From assembly GCA_023525975.1 (NCBI GenBank), contig CM042022.1, positions 191,001 to 255,000 on the forward strand: a stretch of DNA of 64,000 nucleotides. The letters are read 5' to 3'. This DNA comes from Smallanthus sonchifolius (lineage: Eukaryota; Streptophyta; Magnoliopsida; Asterales; Asteraceae). Of this stretch, positions 45,868 through 58,752 are shown piece after piece (positions within the stretch are counted from its first letter, which is position 1; every line of letters begins with the position of its first letter). Made by a program: the position numbers and the translations under genes. Below the pieces are notes generated by a model that was not told where the DNA came from, did no database searches, and saw nothing but the letters and a program-made list of their open reading frames with translations.

Positions 45868-48694
45868 TGTCACACCCCAACCGATGGCGGATTATACGTC
45901 GGGGCGGACACGGTTGTTCAAAAGCACAAGGTTGACTAATAAAGTTGAGATATTTCATTAATAAATCAACGGTTCAACATAACAAAAGTAACATATTGTT
46001 CAAACATGAAAAATAACATAAGTTTAATTCTTGATGGTCTTTCTAAGTCCAAGCATCCTACGTTTTCATAGATAAGCCTCGCTCTTGTGCACCTGAAACA
46101 TGTTAAGTAACTGTCAACTAAAAATAGTTGGTGAGATACAAAGGTTTTGACACCGTTTAACAAAGTCTTTAAAAGTTTTACAATTCACCATGATTAATGT
46201 ATCTAAGCATAAATGTGAGAAAAACAAATAAGTTAAACATTGTGCACGTCAAACCTCCAACCAAGTTAGGCATAACCCGAAGGTTACCCTTATAAGTTTC
46301 AAGTATAAGTTTTGTTTAGTAACAAACACCAAGGACTCCCCCCGAAGGGTCAATCAATCAAGGTGGATTGGTCAAATGCAATAGATCTATCATTGTTACT
46401 ATCGGCTCGGCCAAAGCTAATGAACATGCTAGAATTAAGTTTAATTTAACGTACAAGTCTCAAGGCATTCAACACATAGATGACATGTAAACATAGTTAA
46501 GTTTGAATTGTATGAGTCTAAAAAGTGCAGGCATGTTCCACCCCAAGTTTATAAAACAAAAACAAAACAAAAAAGGGGCTAAGTATACTCACTTGGATTG
46601 GATGAAGAGTATCCAACGAGAGTAGGTTTGCAAGATTTTGAGGGAGAATATCCTCACAATAAGCCTAAAAATATAAGTCTAAAGTTTCAAGTTTATTTCT
46701 ATAAGTCTAAGACAAGGATCTAGGGCTCAAGGTTGACTAGGGTTCCAAACGGGAGACGGGATTGATCGTGTTTATAAAGTTTTAAATTAAGTTTTAAATT
46801 AAGTTTAAAATAAGAGTTTTGAATGTAAGACTTGGATATCAATGTCTTAATAAGTTAATAGTTTAAAATAATTATGGTTTAAAATAATTATTTAAGATAA
46901 GGGTTAAGAAATAATAATTATTTCAAAGGTAAAATAATTATTAAATACAACGTATGTAAAGACTAAATAGTGATTAGGGGTTAATAACATTTATTTAAAA
47001 TAAGTAATTATTAAGGATAAATAATAATTATTTAAGAATAAATAATTACTAAGAATAAATAATTATCGAAAAGAATAATTACTTTATTTAAAAGTAGAAA
47101 TCATTCAAGATTTAAAGTATTTAAGAATTAGGTATTTATCTTACAAAATAACTGAAATTTAATAATATTTAAAAATAATGCGTATTTATAAGTTTATAAA
47201 ATGTCAAATAAAATTCTTTATAAAGTGCACATCTAAAAAGAGAAAAAGATGTCTAAATATTCTTAAAGTCTAAATGAACCCATAAGTTTAATAAGTATTA
47301 AATTATAAGTTTATAACTATTTAAATAATGTTTATGTTTAAAATCATAAACTTTTATGTATTCTACATCCATGGGGGTTTATAAATTATAAGTTTCTTTT
47401 AACTTTAGGTTTTATAAAGTTTATAAAAGTTATTTCTATTTTAAAGTATTTATTTATTTTCAAGGTTTTCAAAACCGAAATAATTTAGGAAATAATGACA
47501 ATTTCCAGTTTCGAATTTTTATAAAGTACCTCCTGTTTAGAACATGAGTTTTATAAAGTTTAAAAATATTTTTATAATTTTAAGGGTTTAGAACTATTTT
47601 TAAAGGATTATTTAGTACAAGTTTTAATTAATTAAAATAGTTCCAGAAATTAAAAGTATAAATAAAAATCATTTTTGAGTTTATAAAAGTTTAGCAGAAT
47701 TTATAAAAATTATTAAAAGTGTAAAAACTGCTTGGAAATGGATTAAAAAAATAAAATGGACAAAACCCGGCTCCCCGTATTCGAACTCGGGTCTGTCCCG
47801 GGTTACCAAACACAGGCGCGCTTAACCACCCCGACTACGGGTTTCGTTGAGTGTAATCGTGGAAAAGAACTTTATACACACAAGTTCCAAACGCCCCCAA
47901 ATACGATACGAGCCCTAGAATTTGATCGCCCAAATACGATACGATTAACCCTCTGTTAATGCAATTTAACAGAGGGCTATTGATCCTTAGATGAAAACGA
48001 AGAGGAAGGACATTCGAAATACTTGCTTTAGTGCGGAATCGAGGAAGAACGAGTCCGATTTTTTGGGTCGACCGTCGTGGATTCTAATCGGCAATTGCAG
48101 GTTCGTTTAGATTAAATTGAGGATTGAGAGTGTTTGAGTGTGATTTCTTAGGTCGATTACGGCTGGTATTTATAATTGATTTCATCAATTAATGACCGGT
48201 TGGTTGGGGGTTAACGGGTGTGTAAAATGCCGGGTTTGAATTCGAATTGCGCGGGTCTCGGGCTGTGTCCGAGTATTGAAGACCTCGGGGTTGGGTCGCA
48301 CGCCGAAGGCGAGTTCGAGGTTCATCGAACCTGGTCGCAATCGCGATTTTTGCGTGAAAGAGGGTGGAAGCCGGAGTCTGCGGGTTTCGAACCCACGACC
48401 GAATCTGAGTTTTGGAACTTTGGTTGAATTACACAATCAGTCCCTGAAGTCTCCTGGCCTTAACATTTCATGTTAAAATGTGATTTTAAGTCCACTCCAA
48501 CTTTCAGAAATGACAGTTTAGTCCCTGGACTTTTACAAAAATAAATGTGTTTTATTTTTATAAAATCTAACTAAGTTTTATTATTTTACTATTTTAAAAT
48601 TTGATAGTAAAATTTCCTAAGATTCATAGTATATATAAAAACGTTTAGGTTATTTCCGTATGGATAACTTGTAATGGTTTTTGTTTTATCTATG

Positions 48695-48749
<55 letters not shown>

Positions 48750-48935
48750 ATTAAATTTCACCTATGTGTATACATATTTCAAATATCATTCGTTTTTTTT
48801 AAACGTATAAATCAATGTTTGTTACAGAAATTATAGTTATATATATATAATTTTTTTTATCACATTTTAAGTTTTGGATCGGTAATACGTTCAAAGGTTT
48901 AGGAAAGTGTGCGTCGGAAAGTATAAGATATTACA
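45868..48935 (-). repeat. Element E 5' LTR
   Basis: 3068 bp. Longer than its partner, mostly because a TA microsatellite (48696-48745) has expanded. Many scattered substitutions relative to the 3' LTR. Confidence 0.9.
47767..47840 (-). other. tRNA-like module in E 5' LTR
   Basis: The counterpart of 40393-40466. Box B has one change (GAGTTCGAATACGG). Confidence 0.5.
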
Positions 48936-48940
48936 ATACC

Positions 48941-51440
48941 AGGCCACCAGTATTGGGTACGGAGATCCATGTACATTTTGTCTGCACCAGGATGCACAGA
49001 ATAACGCGTCTTGTGAGCCTCGTTCTTGATAAAGGTACGAAGGTTGTCACGGTCCGGAATCCAGATACGATTTAGAAAGTAAAGTAATCCATTGGGTTTG
49101 GTTTCAAGTTGGAGTTCAGCATCACATGACATTTCGTCGTACATGTTTCCTTCAGTGACAGAAAGATGTTGTGCTTCTAGGATGCGAGTTTGAATATCAT
49201 TTTGGATTCGAATGCTGTGGATCTTGATAGGTTCCTTACGGCTAAGAGCATCGGCCACGACATTCTCCTTACCCGGATGATAACGAATATTGCAGTCGTA
49301 GTCGTTTAGGAGTTCAACCCACCGCCTTTGCCTCATGTTGAGTTCCTTTTGGTTGAAAATATGCTGGAGACTCTTATGATCGGTGTAAACCTCACATTTG
49401 GTACCATATAGGTAATGTCTCCAAATTTTAAGAGCAAATACGACCACACCCAACTCAAGATCGTGCGTCGTATAATTCTTCTCATGGATTTTGAGTTGTC
49501 GAGACGCATAAGCAATCAATTTGCCTCGCTGCATTAGTACACAACCAAGGCCTAAGTGGGAAGCGTCACAGTAAACGACAAAGTCTTCGGTTCTATCGGG
49601 AAGAGTCAGGATAGGAGCCTCACACAGTTTCTGTTTTAGGGTTTGAAAGGCTTCCTCTTGTTTTGGTCCCCACTCATAGGGTTTTCCTTTGTGAGTTAAG
49701 GCTGTGAGGGGTACTGCGATCTTTTAAAAGTTTGCTATGAAACGACGATAATAGCCCGCTAAACCTAAAAATGAGCGGACTTCGGTAGGGGTCTTTGGAG
49801 CTTGCCAGTTCTTTACCGCCTCAATCTTAGCGGGATCTACGTGAATACCCTTCTCGTTGACTATGTGTCCCAAGAATTGGACTTCCTTTAGCCAAAATTC
49901 ACATTTGGAGAACTTAGCGTATAATTGCTCCTTCTTCAATAGGTCCAAAACCAAACGCAAGTGTTCCTCTTGTTCTGCTTTTGATTTTGAATAGATGAGA
50001 ATGTCGTCAATGAAGACGATTACAAACTTGTCAAAGTACGGCTTACACACGCGGTTCATAAGATCCATGAATACTGTGGGTGCATTGGTTAGTCCGAATG
50101 GCATAACCATGAACTCGTAATGACCATATCTTGTACGAAAGGCTGTCTTGGGGATATCGGATTCGAGCACTCGTAACTGGTGATAACCAGAACGAAGATC
50201 GATCTTAGAGAAATAAGTCGAGCCTTGAAGTTGATCGAACAAATCGTCAATCCTAGGAAGTGGATAACGGTTCTTCACGGTAAGCTTGTTAAGTTCCCGA
50301 TGGTCGATGCACATCCGAAAAGAACCATCCTTCTTCTTGACGAATAGAACAGGTGCTCCCCAAGGGGAAACGCTAGGACGAATGAATCCTTTGTCAGAAA
50401 GTTCTCGGAGTTGACTTGAAAGTCCTGCATCTCTGATGGTGCAAGACGATAAGGTGACTTGGCCATGGGTTTTGCTCCTGGCACTAAGTCAATACGGAAT
50501 TCGACTTGGCGTATAGGAGGAAGACCAGGTAAGTCTTCGGGGAAAACTTCAGGGAAGTCTTTGATTACAGGAATGTCTTGGAGACTCTTATCTTTGCCTT
50601 TTCGTTCAACCATATGGGCCAAGAATGCCACTCATTTCTTCCGTAAATACTTCTGTGCGGTAGTGCAACACATAAGCTTGAGTCCCTTTGACGGTTTCTC
50701 ACCATAAACGTTCAAAACTTCACCCGAGTCAAGAGGGATACGGAAATACTTGTCAAAACAGACGACTTCGGCATGGTGCTTGGTCAGCCAGTCCATGCCT
50801 AATGATGTCGAAACCTCCGAGAGCCATGGGAATAAGATTGATTGAAAAGTTATGATCGCTCAAGGTTAAGGTACAATCTCTAATAATGGTGTCACATGAA
50901 ACAGAATAACTATCCGCTACTAAAATATCAAAGGGTTTGTCTAACTTAGCTCGACTCATAGCAAGTTGTGGTTCAAATTCAAAGGACACGAAACTCTTAT
51001 CGGAAGCAGTATCGAACAGGATAGAAGCATATTGCTGATTAATTGGAAACGTACCGTTCACCACATCGTTGTTGGCTTGAGCCTCGTTGGCATTGATGTT
51101 AAAGGTACGTCCACGAGCTACCGGGTTTGCATTCCCCTGATTCACATTCCCTCGGTTCATATTCCCTTGGTTTATGTTTCCTTGAACCATGTTGCCCTGG
51201 TTTAGATTTGCTTGGTTCACAATGACTAGCCTAGGGCAACGGTTCCTAAAGTGATTAGGGTCACCACACTCGTAACAAGCGCGACCCTGGGCGATAGCAG
51301 CAGGAACAGGAACAGGAGCAGCATGTTGGTAGACTTGATTAGTTGGTGGAATACGACAGGTGTTAGCCCAATGTCCATAACGTCCACAAGTAGCGCACAT
51401 ACGACATTGTGCGTGAGCAGGGTGGTGGAGTTTGCAATTT
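48941..51440 (-). pseudogene. Element D Pol (zinc knuckle to integrase), broken
   Basis: Minus-strand order: zinc knuckles CATCGRYGHWANTC and CYECGDPNHFRNRC, protease region ILFDTASDKSF (the usual DSG is DTA), reverse transcriptase with FIDD (near 50020), RNase H, and the start of integrase up to QYWWPG at the E insertion. Breaks: a deletion in the protease near 50800, a one-base deletion near 50430, and a TAA at 49724-49726. Upstream capsid sequence is absent. The element is dead. Confidence 0.88.
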
Positions 51441-51987
51441 AATCATGAGATGTTAGCTAAAACATAGACGGTACCCTAATGGGCACATAGACTTATCAAG
51501 GTACTTTAAGTCTTTCTAATGTTTGAGAAGTCATGCGTTAGCCTATAAGTGGACACTCATCCCAAGAATTCCCAGGAAAGCATAACTGGTCCATCGGTTG
51601 ATTTGGATTTATACGAAATGCTTTCCTAGACAGAACTTCTAGAATACAGGCATCCACCCTTCCGGATTGCACAAGTTCTCATTCATTAGTTAGAACTTAC
51701 ATACCTTTGACGAGAGTTTCATTCGAATCAGACTATTAAGTCTAAATGTAAGTTTCATGTAGTTCAAGTAGTCCCAAATATTTTCATGTGGACCCTTGAA
51801 TATTGTAGTTAATGTAGTTACATCAAGAAATCAGAAGTAGGTAAGTGTAGGTAAGTATGCATAGTAAGTATAGAGTGGAATTCCTAACAAAAGACACGAG
51901 TTAAACTCATGTTTGGGACTCCTAGGTTATAGTCTAGGTCATGTGTCTAATAACCTAATTCCCTATAACCTGGCTCTGATACCAATC
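51441..51987 (-). other. Element D leader with hairpin and primer site
   Basis: AGGAAAGCAT (51573-51582) pairs perfectly with ATGCTTTCCT (51617-51626), at the same place as in A and E. The tRNA-Met primer site is at 51984-51972 on the minus strand. Confidence 0.75.
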
Positions 51988-54434
51988 TGTCACACCCCGG
52001 CCGGCGGCGGATTAAACGTCGGGGCTGACGCGGTTGTTCATAAGCACATGATCATCTATTAAATATGATAATATTTATTATTCAAATTAAAAGCATCCGT
52101 TACATAGGAAAATGAAATGTTCAAAACATAATTTAAATTAAACTAGGTCCAAGTCCTAGGTGAGCAAGTAGTCCTCAAACAGGTACACCTGAAACATGTA
52201 AGTAACTGTCAACTACAAGTAGTTGGTGAGATACACAGGTTTTGACACCAAAGAGTTAGTATAGATTACAATTCAATATGTTCAACGAATGTCTAAAGCA
52301 TATATGTGAGAACATACATGGTTCCAAGCGTACAATTCAAGCCTGATAATAGAAAACTAGATACGCAATCCCACTGATTGCCATTTTGAAAAAGGGAGCA
52401 AGCGGATACTCCAAGTTATAGTTGATACCCAACAAAACCCGCCAAGGTCGTGTGGTAAGTTATAGTTTCAGTTTCCCATATAAATGATCATGTTAGGTAC
52501 TACCTTAGGCTTGGGCAGCAAGTTAATGAATGTACTGGCATGAAACACATGCAATGGTCACCAAGTAGTTCAAATATAAAGCATAAAGATCAAGCACAAG
52601 ATATATTGAATTGTTTAAATAGATAAAGTTGATAACATGTTTCACCCCAAAAGCAAAAACAGTAAAAAGGGGCTATGTAAACTCACCTTGCAATGAGTAG
52701 CTTGGATGTCACACAAGTATATTGCACAAATGTTCTAGCTAATCACAAGGTTAACCTATGTTTGATGGAACATATATATAAATGATTTGTACAACTGAAA
52801 TAGAGAATCCTATTGTGCGAGGAGATTGATGTGAGTGTCCTCATTTTAATAATAAAATAATTATTTGCGTTGCAAATAATATTTTATGTAAATCTTTGAT
52901 AAATATTTGTATTGTAATAAGTGAAAGAATTAATAACGATGTTGTTTGTTTGTAATAATTATATAAACGTATGAATAAATAATTAGGTTTCTTTTGTTTG
53001 TAAATAAATACACAAATAAATAAATGACTAGTTTTCTTTTATTTGTAATTGCATAAATTAATAGATAGATAGATGAATAAACAAATGAGTAATAATTAGT
53101 TGAGTAATTAAATAATTTACTATATAAATAAATGAATGAAACCTTTCATTTGATTTATGAAAAACAAGTGTTAAAAATAATGATTTAATTAGTTGGTAAT
53201 TAAACCAAAATTTAAAGTATAATAATGTTTTAATTAATTAATATTTAAACCATAATTAATTATTAATTAAAAGTATATAATTGAGTTTTAAATGTTCTCA
53301 TATAATAAAAATAAATTATATAAAAGTTTGTATAAATATTTATAAAGAAATGAGTTTATAATCATAATCATAATTAGTTGAAAGTGGTTGTTGTACACTA
53401 GAATGGTTATCATTCTAGAGTAGTACCTCCAACAGAAAAGTTCCCAGGAAAGAGTTGGTCGGATCAGAACCCCGTCTTTTCCTAGCCAGAACTTTAATGT
53501 TTGCTAGATAACTACATACTGGTTTGAAATTTACTCTATTTGCATACTTAACCAAGTTTAGTTTGTGTTTGAAAAGTGTATGGGCTAAAGTGAAAATATA
53601 AGTTTATGTAAAGATAGAAATTGAATATTAAATAATTTAACTTGAAAATAAGGATTTTTAGTAAAAACATAATTTTTGAAATTGAAAGGAGTAAGAATGA
53701 TCAACCAAGTTTTTAAATAAAAGTTTGACACAATTTTAATTAAAATAGGGCTTTTGATCTTGGATAGGTCTATGATTATAACATAAACATGTTAGGGATC
53801 ATAGATCTAGCTAGTTATGAGAGATTTTTAAAGAAAAAGTATGAACAAACAAGAATATAAGAAGAACTTACTTATGAATATGGAAACGACTTTGAATCTT
53901 GAGAGAGGGATTAGAACTTGATATGGTGTGAGAATAAGGGAAGAATGAGGGTCTATTTATAGGGTAGTATCATGGGCTTATTTACAAAATTTAATTTGTT
54001 ATAGGGATTAAGATTGCAAAATATGAAAAATAGTTTTTAATTTCATAACATATTTCAACTTAAGTGCTCGTAAATTTTATGTTCATGACTTCATTTCATC
54101 ATAATTCATATTTAATATGTTTATAGATATAATTATATATTTATTTGTTTTATTTACCTTTAGTAATTTAAAAATACTAGCAATGTTATATTTTCATAAT
54201 AAATTGTTTATATCATGTGTGTATATATATAGTTTTAGAAATGACTTAGTATGTACCTATATATTTATGAAATAGGATGGTGACAATTATTTACAAAGCA
54301 TATAACATAAATATTTATTACTTATGAATTTGAAGTAGGTAATTAAGGTTCTTAATAAATGCGATTCACCAAAATAATGAACTTACATTGTCGGAAAAGT
54401 TAAAATAAAAGCGGGAAATTTCCTGGAGATTACA
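51988..54434 (-). repeat. Element D 5' LTR
   Basis: The minus strand starts TGTAATCTCCAGG (54434) and ends CCGGGGTGTGACA (51988). Related to the E LTR only at the ends. It contains a further imperfect AGGAAAGA/TCTTTTCCT hairpin near 53450-53495. Confidence 0.85.
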
Positions 54435-57415
54435 TTAAGGAAACCTTGTTTCTTCATGACTTCATCAAACTTTAGGTACCATTGACGTGATGCCTACTTC
54501 AACCAGTATATGGATTTCTTTAACTTACAGACTAGATGTTCTTGACCTTCAGGTTGAAAACCTTTAGGCTGTTTCATGAACACGTCTTCATTCAAGTCGT
54601 CGTTGAGGAAAGCGGTTTTGACGTCCATCTGATGCAGCTCTAAGTCAAAGTGAGCTACTAGGGCCATCACGATCCTTAATGAATCCTTTCGAGAAACAAG
54701 AGAAAAGGTATCTTGATAGTCGATTCCTTCTTTTTGAGTGAAACCCTTTGCAACCAATCTCGCTTTATAGCGTTCAATGTTTCCATTCGAATCTAGTTTA
54801 GTTTTGAAGACCCATTTACATCCTACGGGTTTAGCACCGTTGGGTAATTCAACTAAATCCCAAACATCATTTTTCTTCATGGAGTCAAGCTCATCAATCA
54901 TAGCTTTGTTCCATTCAGAAGTAGGATCTATAAACTTTCCGGCATCCATTTCAGCTTCAGTCAGGTAGGTGACATAATCATCAAAGTTAGTAGGCCTTTT
55001 GGACCTAGACGACCTCCTGAGTTGATTATCGGGTTCGGCATTGTCTTCATGTCGGTCGTTTGATGTGCCTTCATTCTCTGGTATAAAAGGAGTAGCATTA
55101 AGATCTGATTGTGGAGGAGGTGGTGCAGTGACGTGCGGTGCAGCATGGTGTACAAGAGGAGTAATCGGAGGTATAGTAAGCGACAAATCCCCCCCCCCCC
55201 CCGCGTCTTGTACTTCTTCTAAATTTGGATAAGGATTTTCACTGCTACCACTGACCTTAAAATCCTCAAGGAATTTGGCATGCTTGGTTTCTACAATACG
55301 AGTGACGTGAGAATGACAGTAAAATCTATAACCCTTTGAGTGATCGAGATAACCGATGAAGTAACAAGTGACGGTTTTCATGTCAAGTTTCTTTAAGAAA
55401 GGATTATAAAGTTTATCTTCGGCAAGACAGCCCCATACTTTCATATATCTAAGACTCGGTTTCCTTCCTGTCCAGAGTTCATAAGGAGTTTTAGGAACAG
55501 ACTTTGAAGGAACTCTATTGAGTATATGAACGGCTGCTTTTAAGGCCTCGGTCCAGAGGAATGAGGGTAAACCTGAGTTGGCTAACATATTCCGTACCAT
55601 GTTCATTAGGGTCTTGTTTCTTCACTCAGCAACACCATTCTGATGAGGAGTACCGGGCATGGTGTACTGGTTCACGATCCCCTATTCCTTACAAAACTCA
55701 TAAAATGGACAAGGAGCCTGACCCACATCAGTATGTCTACCATAATATTCACCTCCTCTATCTGATCTCACAACTTTTATTTGAAGATCAAGTTGTTTTT
55801 CAACTTCAGTTTTATAATCTTTAAAAGTCGCAAGTGATTCAGATTTTTCTTTAATAAGATACAAGTACATATAACGAGAATAATCATCGATAAAAGTGAT
55901 AAATGAAGTATGTCCTGTTATACCAGCAACGGGGTAAGGGCCATTAATATCAGTGTGAATGAGTTCTAATAAATTAGAGCTCCTAGTGGCACCTTTCTTA
56001 TTTGCTGATGTCATTTTACCTTTAAGGCATTTGACACATGTTCCAAAATCATTGAAATCGAGAGATGGTAACACTTCATCCTTCACGAGTCGAGATAAGA
56101 GATCTCGTGAAATGTGGCCTAAGCGTTGATGCCACAACATGGATGAAGCTTCTAAGTCTCGCTTTTGTTTAGTCTTTGTTGAGTTTTCATTGATATTATA
56201 TGATAACAAAGACTTGAAAAATTCATCATCTAGTTCTAATCTATAGAAACCATCATCCAAATAACCACATCCAAACACTTGAGAATTTAACATAATAGAA
56301 AGTTTTCCATGACCATAAGAACAAACAAAACCGGCAATGTCTAACTTTGGTCCTGATACTAGATTCCGAGTAATCTCAGGAATATATAAGGTATCATAAA
56401 GTTTAATACATAAACCAGTTTTCATTATTAATTCTAAGGTTCCCACAGCTTTGACAACTAGTTCTTCTCCATTCCCCATCTTAAGTGTTCTTTGGTTTCT
56501 TTCTATCTTCTGGATTATAAGGAATCCCTGTAATGAGTTAGTTACATGAACCATAGAACCATAATCAAACCACCATGTATTAGTTGGAACATTTAAATTA
56601 TAGGACTCAAGTATCATGTAAAGATTATTACCTCGCTTGCTCAGCCACTCCTTAAAGTCTGGACAGTCTTTCTGCCTATGTCCAGCCTTGCGGCAGAACT
56701 TGCAGTGAGACTTTCCTTTGAAGTTCTTAGAGCTGGAAGCACCATTTGCATCTTGTTTCTGGACCTTATAAGATTCCTTCTTACGGAAATTGCCCTTTCT
56801 TTTCTTTGAATCAGCGGACATGAGATAAGAAACATCCGGTCTCTCTAGTTTCAGACGCTCTTCTTCTTGGACGCACATTGCAATCAACTCACTCATCGTC
56901 CACGTATCTTTCTGTGTGTTGTAGTTGATCTTGAAAGCTTCAAAAGACTTAGGAAGAGAGGTCATGATAAAGTGCACTAGAAAGCCGTCACTGATTTCCA
57001 TGTCTAATCCCTTGAGTTTACGGGACATGTCATTCATCATCATGATGTGCTCACAAATACCGTTGATCCCGTCATACTTTGTATTCACCAGCTTCAGAAT
57101 GAGAGTGCTAGCATGCATCTTAGAAGTTCCCTTGAATTAATCCTCCACAGAAGCTAGATAAGTCTTGGCATCTTTAGAATCAGGTATAGCTCCTCTGATG
57201 ATCGGATTGATGGAGTTCTTCATTAGGATAAGAGCCATACGGTTACACCTCGTCCATTTCTCATGCTTTATAATGTCCTGAGGAGTGCTTTTGTCAGTAA
57301 CATCAGCAGGTGCAGGCTTATCGAGTGCGTGATCGAATTCCATCATGCCGAGAGACAGCATCAGTGAATCTTTCCAAGCAGAGAAGTTCGTACCATTCAA
57401 AGTTTCGACTCCCAA
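54435..57415 (-). pseudogene. Copia polyprotein, four nonsense codons, truncated
   Basis: A single frame with no visible frameshift. Gag (LNGTNFSAWKDSLMLSLG; zinc knuckle CKFCRKAGHRQKDC), protease region (WWFDYGSMVHVTNSLQGF, where the catalytic DSG is DYG), integrase (WHQRLGH, HTDINGPYPV, DDYSRY, SDRGGEY) and the first half of reverse transcriptase (CKWVFKTKLD, RYKARLVAKGF, MDVKTAFLND). Stops at 57137, 55682, 55622 and 54494. A 16-base C run at 55187-55202 encodes Gly. The YVDD motif lies beyond the truncation. Order Gag-PR-IN-RT marks it as copia, not gypsy. Confidence 0.92.
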
Positions 57416-57594
57416 GTTAGGGGCTGCAGTGGATTTTACACGAGAAAAAGATGATACTAATTGCTAAAGAAGAACTTAGAGTGTCTATGGGATAACTTAA
57501 ACTAAGGCAGACGGAAATAAGGACCATTATATTAATGAAGTTGTGATAAATATCTATTATAATACCAAAATAATAGATTAATTAGGTTCTACTT

Positions 57595-58010
57595 AAACAA
57601 TGTAACACATCACCTTTGGACAGAAGTGAAACATTTGTTTAGTATTAGGAACAATTTAATATTGAGTATGTGCAGTAGGAATGTAACACATCACCTTTGG
57701 ACAGAAGTGAAACATCTGTTTAGTATGAACATAATTAGTTTTGCAAAAACCAACTGTGACACATCACCTTTGGGCAGAAGTAGAAACATTTAGTTATACT
57801 AGGCGAAGTAGTGCTTAATTAGACTTAAATAACTTTACAAGCGTGACACATCACCTTTGGGCAGAAGTGAAACTTTAGGTGTTATTTAAGTTAATCATGT
57901 TTTATAATTTAATATCATGACATGCACTAAGTTATAATGTTTAATTAAGCTTGAACAAGTTTACACATGTATCACATCATATTTGGACAGAAGTGAAGCT
58001 TTAGGTGTTA
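57595..58010. repeat. Five-copy repeat in the copia leader
   Basis: ACACATCACCTTTGGACAGA, then AGTGAAACAT, recurs near 57605, 57682, 57758, 57846 and 57970 (the last more diverged), spaced 75-125 bp. It lies between the primer site and gag. Confidence 0.85.
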
Positions 58011-58226
58011 TTCAAATAAGTGTTAAGGTTTTGAAAACATTTAAGTTTAAGGTTTATCAAAACGAAATCATTCATTAATAGCAAACCCCCTGTTAGCGCG
58101 GATCGAACTAAAGCATTACATTAAATTTAAGTTTATGGTTTTTAACAAAACTTTGTTCTCCGATTCTAATTCCAGTTTAGGGAAAGAAACAAGAACTGAT
58201 TTATCAACATCTGCTCTGATACCACA

Positions 58227-58625
58227 TGTTGATTAGTTCTTGTGACTGTATGATGAAAAACAATAAATAAATCATACATGCTAAGTTCACCGTTGATAGG
58301 GAAGACATCATGATCTCTGATCTGGATCGGGTTCCCGTTTAGGGTGTACGATTAGGATGGTATTAGGTAAGATCGTGAGAGCTCACGGTTTGAAGAGAGA
58401 GAGACAATTTAGTTAGTGATGATAGAATAGATTCATTAGTCTATTCCCTCTAATTAACTCTCTATTTATATGTACACCTAAGGGGAAACCTATTAATTGC
58501 CCATTAAGAGTAATTAGGTCAATCAACTAATTACTAGACATAGGTTATTAAATAAATAATTATATTTAATCATTTAATAATTATATAAATGATTATAAGA
58601 GTCACATATTAAATCGTGTCTTACA
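58227..58625 (-). repeat. Copia element F 5' LTR
   Basis: 399 bp, TGTAAGACAC at 58625 to CTAATCAACA at 58227 on the minus strand, directly followed by the tRNA-Met primer site. Confidence 0.85.
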
Positions 58626-58752
58626 AGCAGCAGCATCACCATCTTCTGTGTTGGAAATGGAGAAGATTCTTCACATTTGTACGAAGAGCGAGCCTGATGA
58701 GAGGATCGACTTGACTGAAGCAATAAGAAGAATAGAAGAGGTGAGCGTGTAA
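58626..58752 (+). pseudogene. Pollen-receptor-like kinase relic, C-terminal end
   Basis: The plus strand reads AAASPSSVLEMEKILHI, then SEPDERIDLTEAIRRIEE and a TAA at 58750. This is the typical end of PRK-type kinase domains (subdomain XI). It lies on the same strand as the N-terminal relic at 37728-38302, and only retrotransposon DNA separates the two. Roughly 200 residues of kinase are missing between them. Confidence 0.7.

Larger units (their letters stand above)
38505..48935 (-). mobile_element. Non-autonomous LTR element 'E' (LARD-type)
   Basis: LTRs at 38505-41530 and 45868-48935, target duplication atacc at 38500-38504 and 48936-48940, and the tRNA-Met primer site beside the right LTR set its orientation. 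The purine tract lies beside the left LTR. The 4.3-kb interior has no protease, reverse transcriptase or integrase, only a 201-codon frame and hairpin repeats. The leader near 45.4-45.87 kb matches those of A and D. This fits a large retrotransposon derivative moved by proteins of a related element. More LTR differences are visible than in A or C, so it is older. Confidence 0.88.
38301..54434 (-). mobile_element. Ty3/gypsy element 'D', 3'-truncated, interrupted by E
   Basis: Minus-strand remnant: 5' LTR 51988-54434, leader, then coding from about 51440 down to 48936 and, beyond element E, 38499-38301. The end of integrase, the chromodomain tail and the 3' LTR are missing. The break at 38301-38302 shares CA with the receptor-kinase relic. 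The gag capsid region is also deleted at about 51440. The 5' LTR adjoins a truncated copia element, so D had inserted into that element. Confidence 0.85.
54435..58625 (-). mobile_element. Ty1/copia element 'F', 3'-truncated
   Basis: Minus strand: 5' LTR 58227-58625, primer site (TGGTATCAGAGCAG at 58224-58211), a repeat-bearing leader, then polyprotein from 57415 to 54435, where the D LTR starts. The end of reverse transcriptase, RNase H and the 3' LTR are gone. The 5' LTR adjoins receptor-kinase sequence, so F inserted in that gene. Confidence 0.87.
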
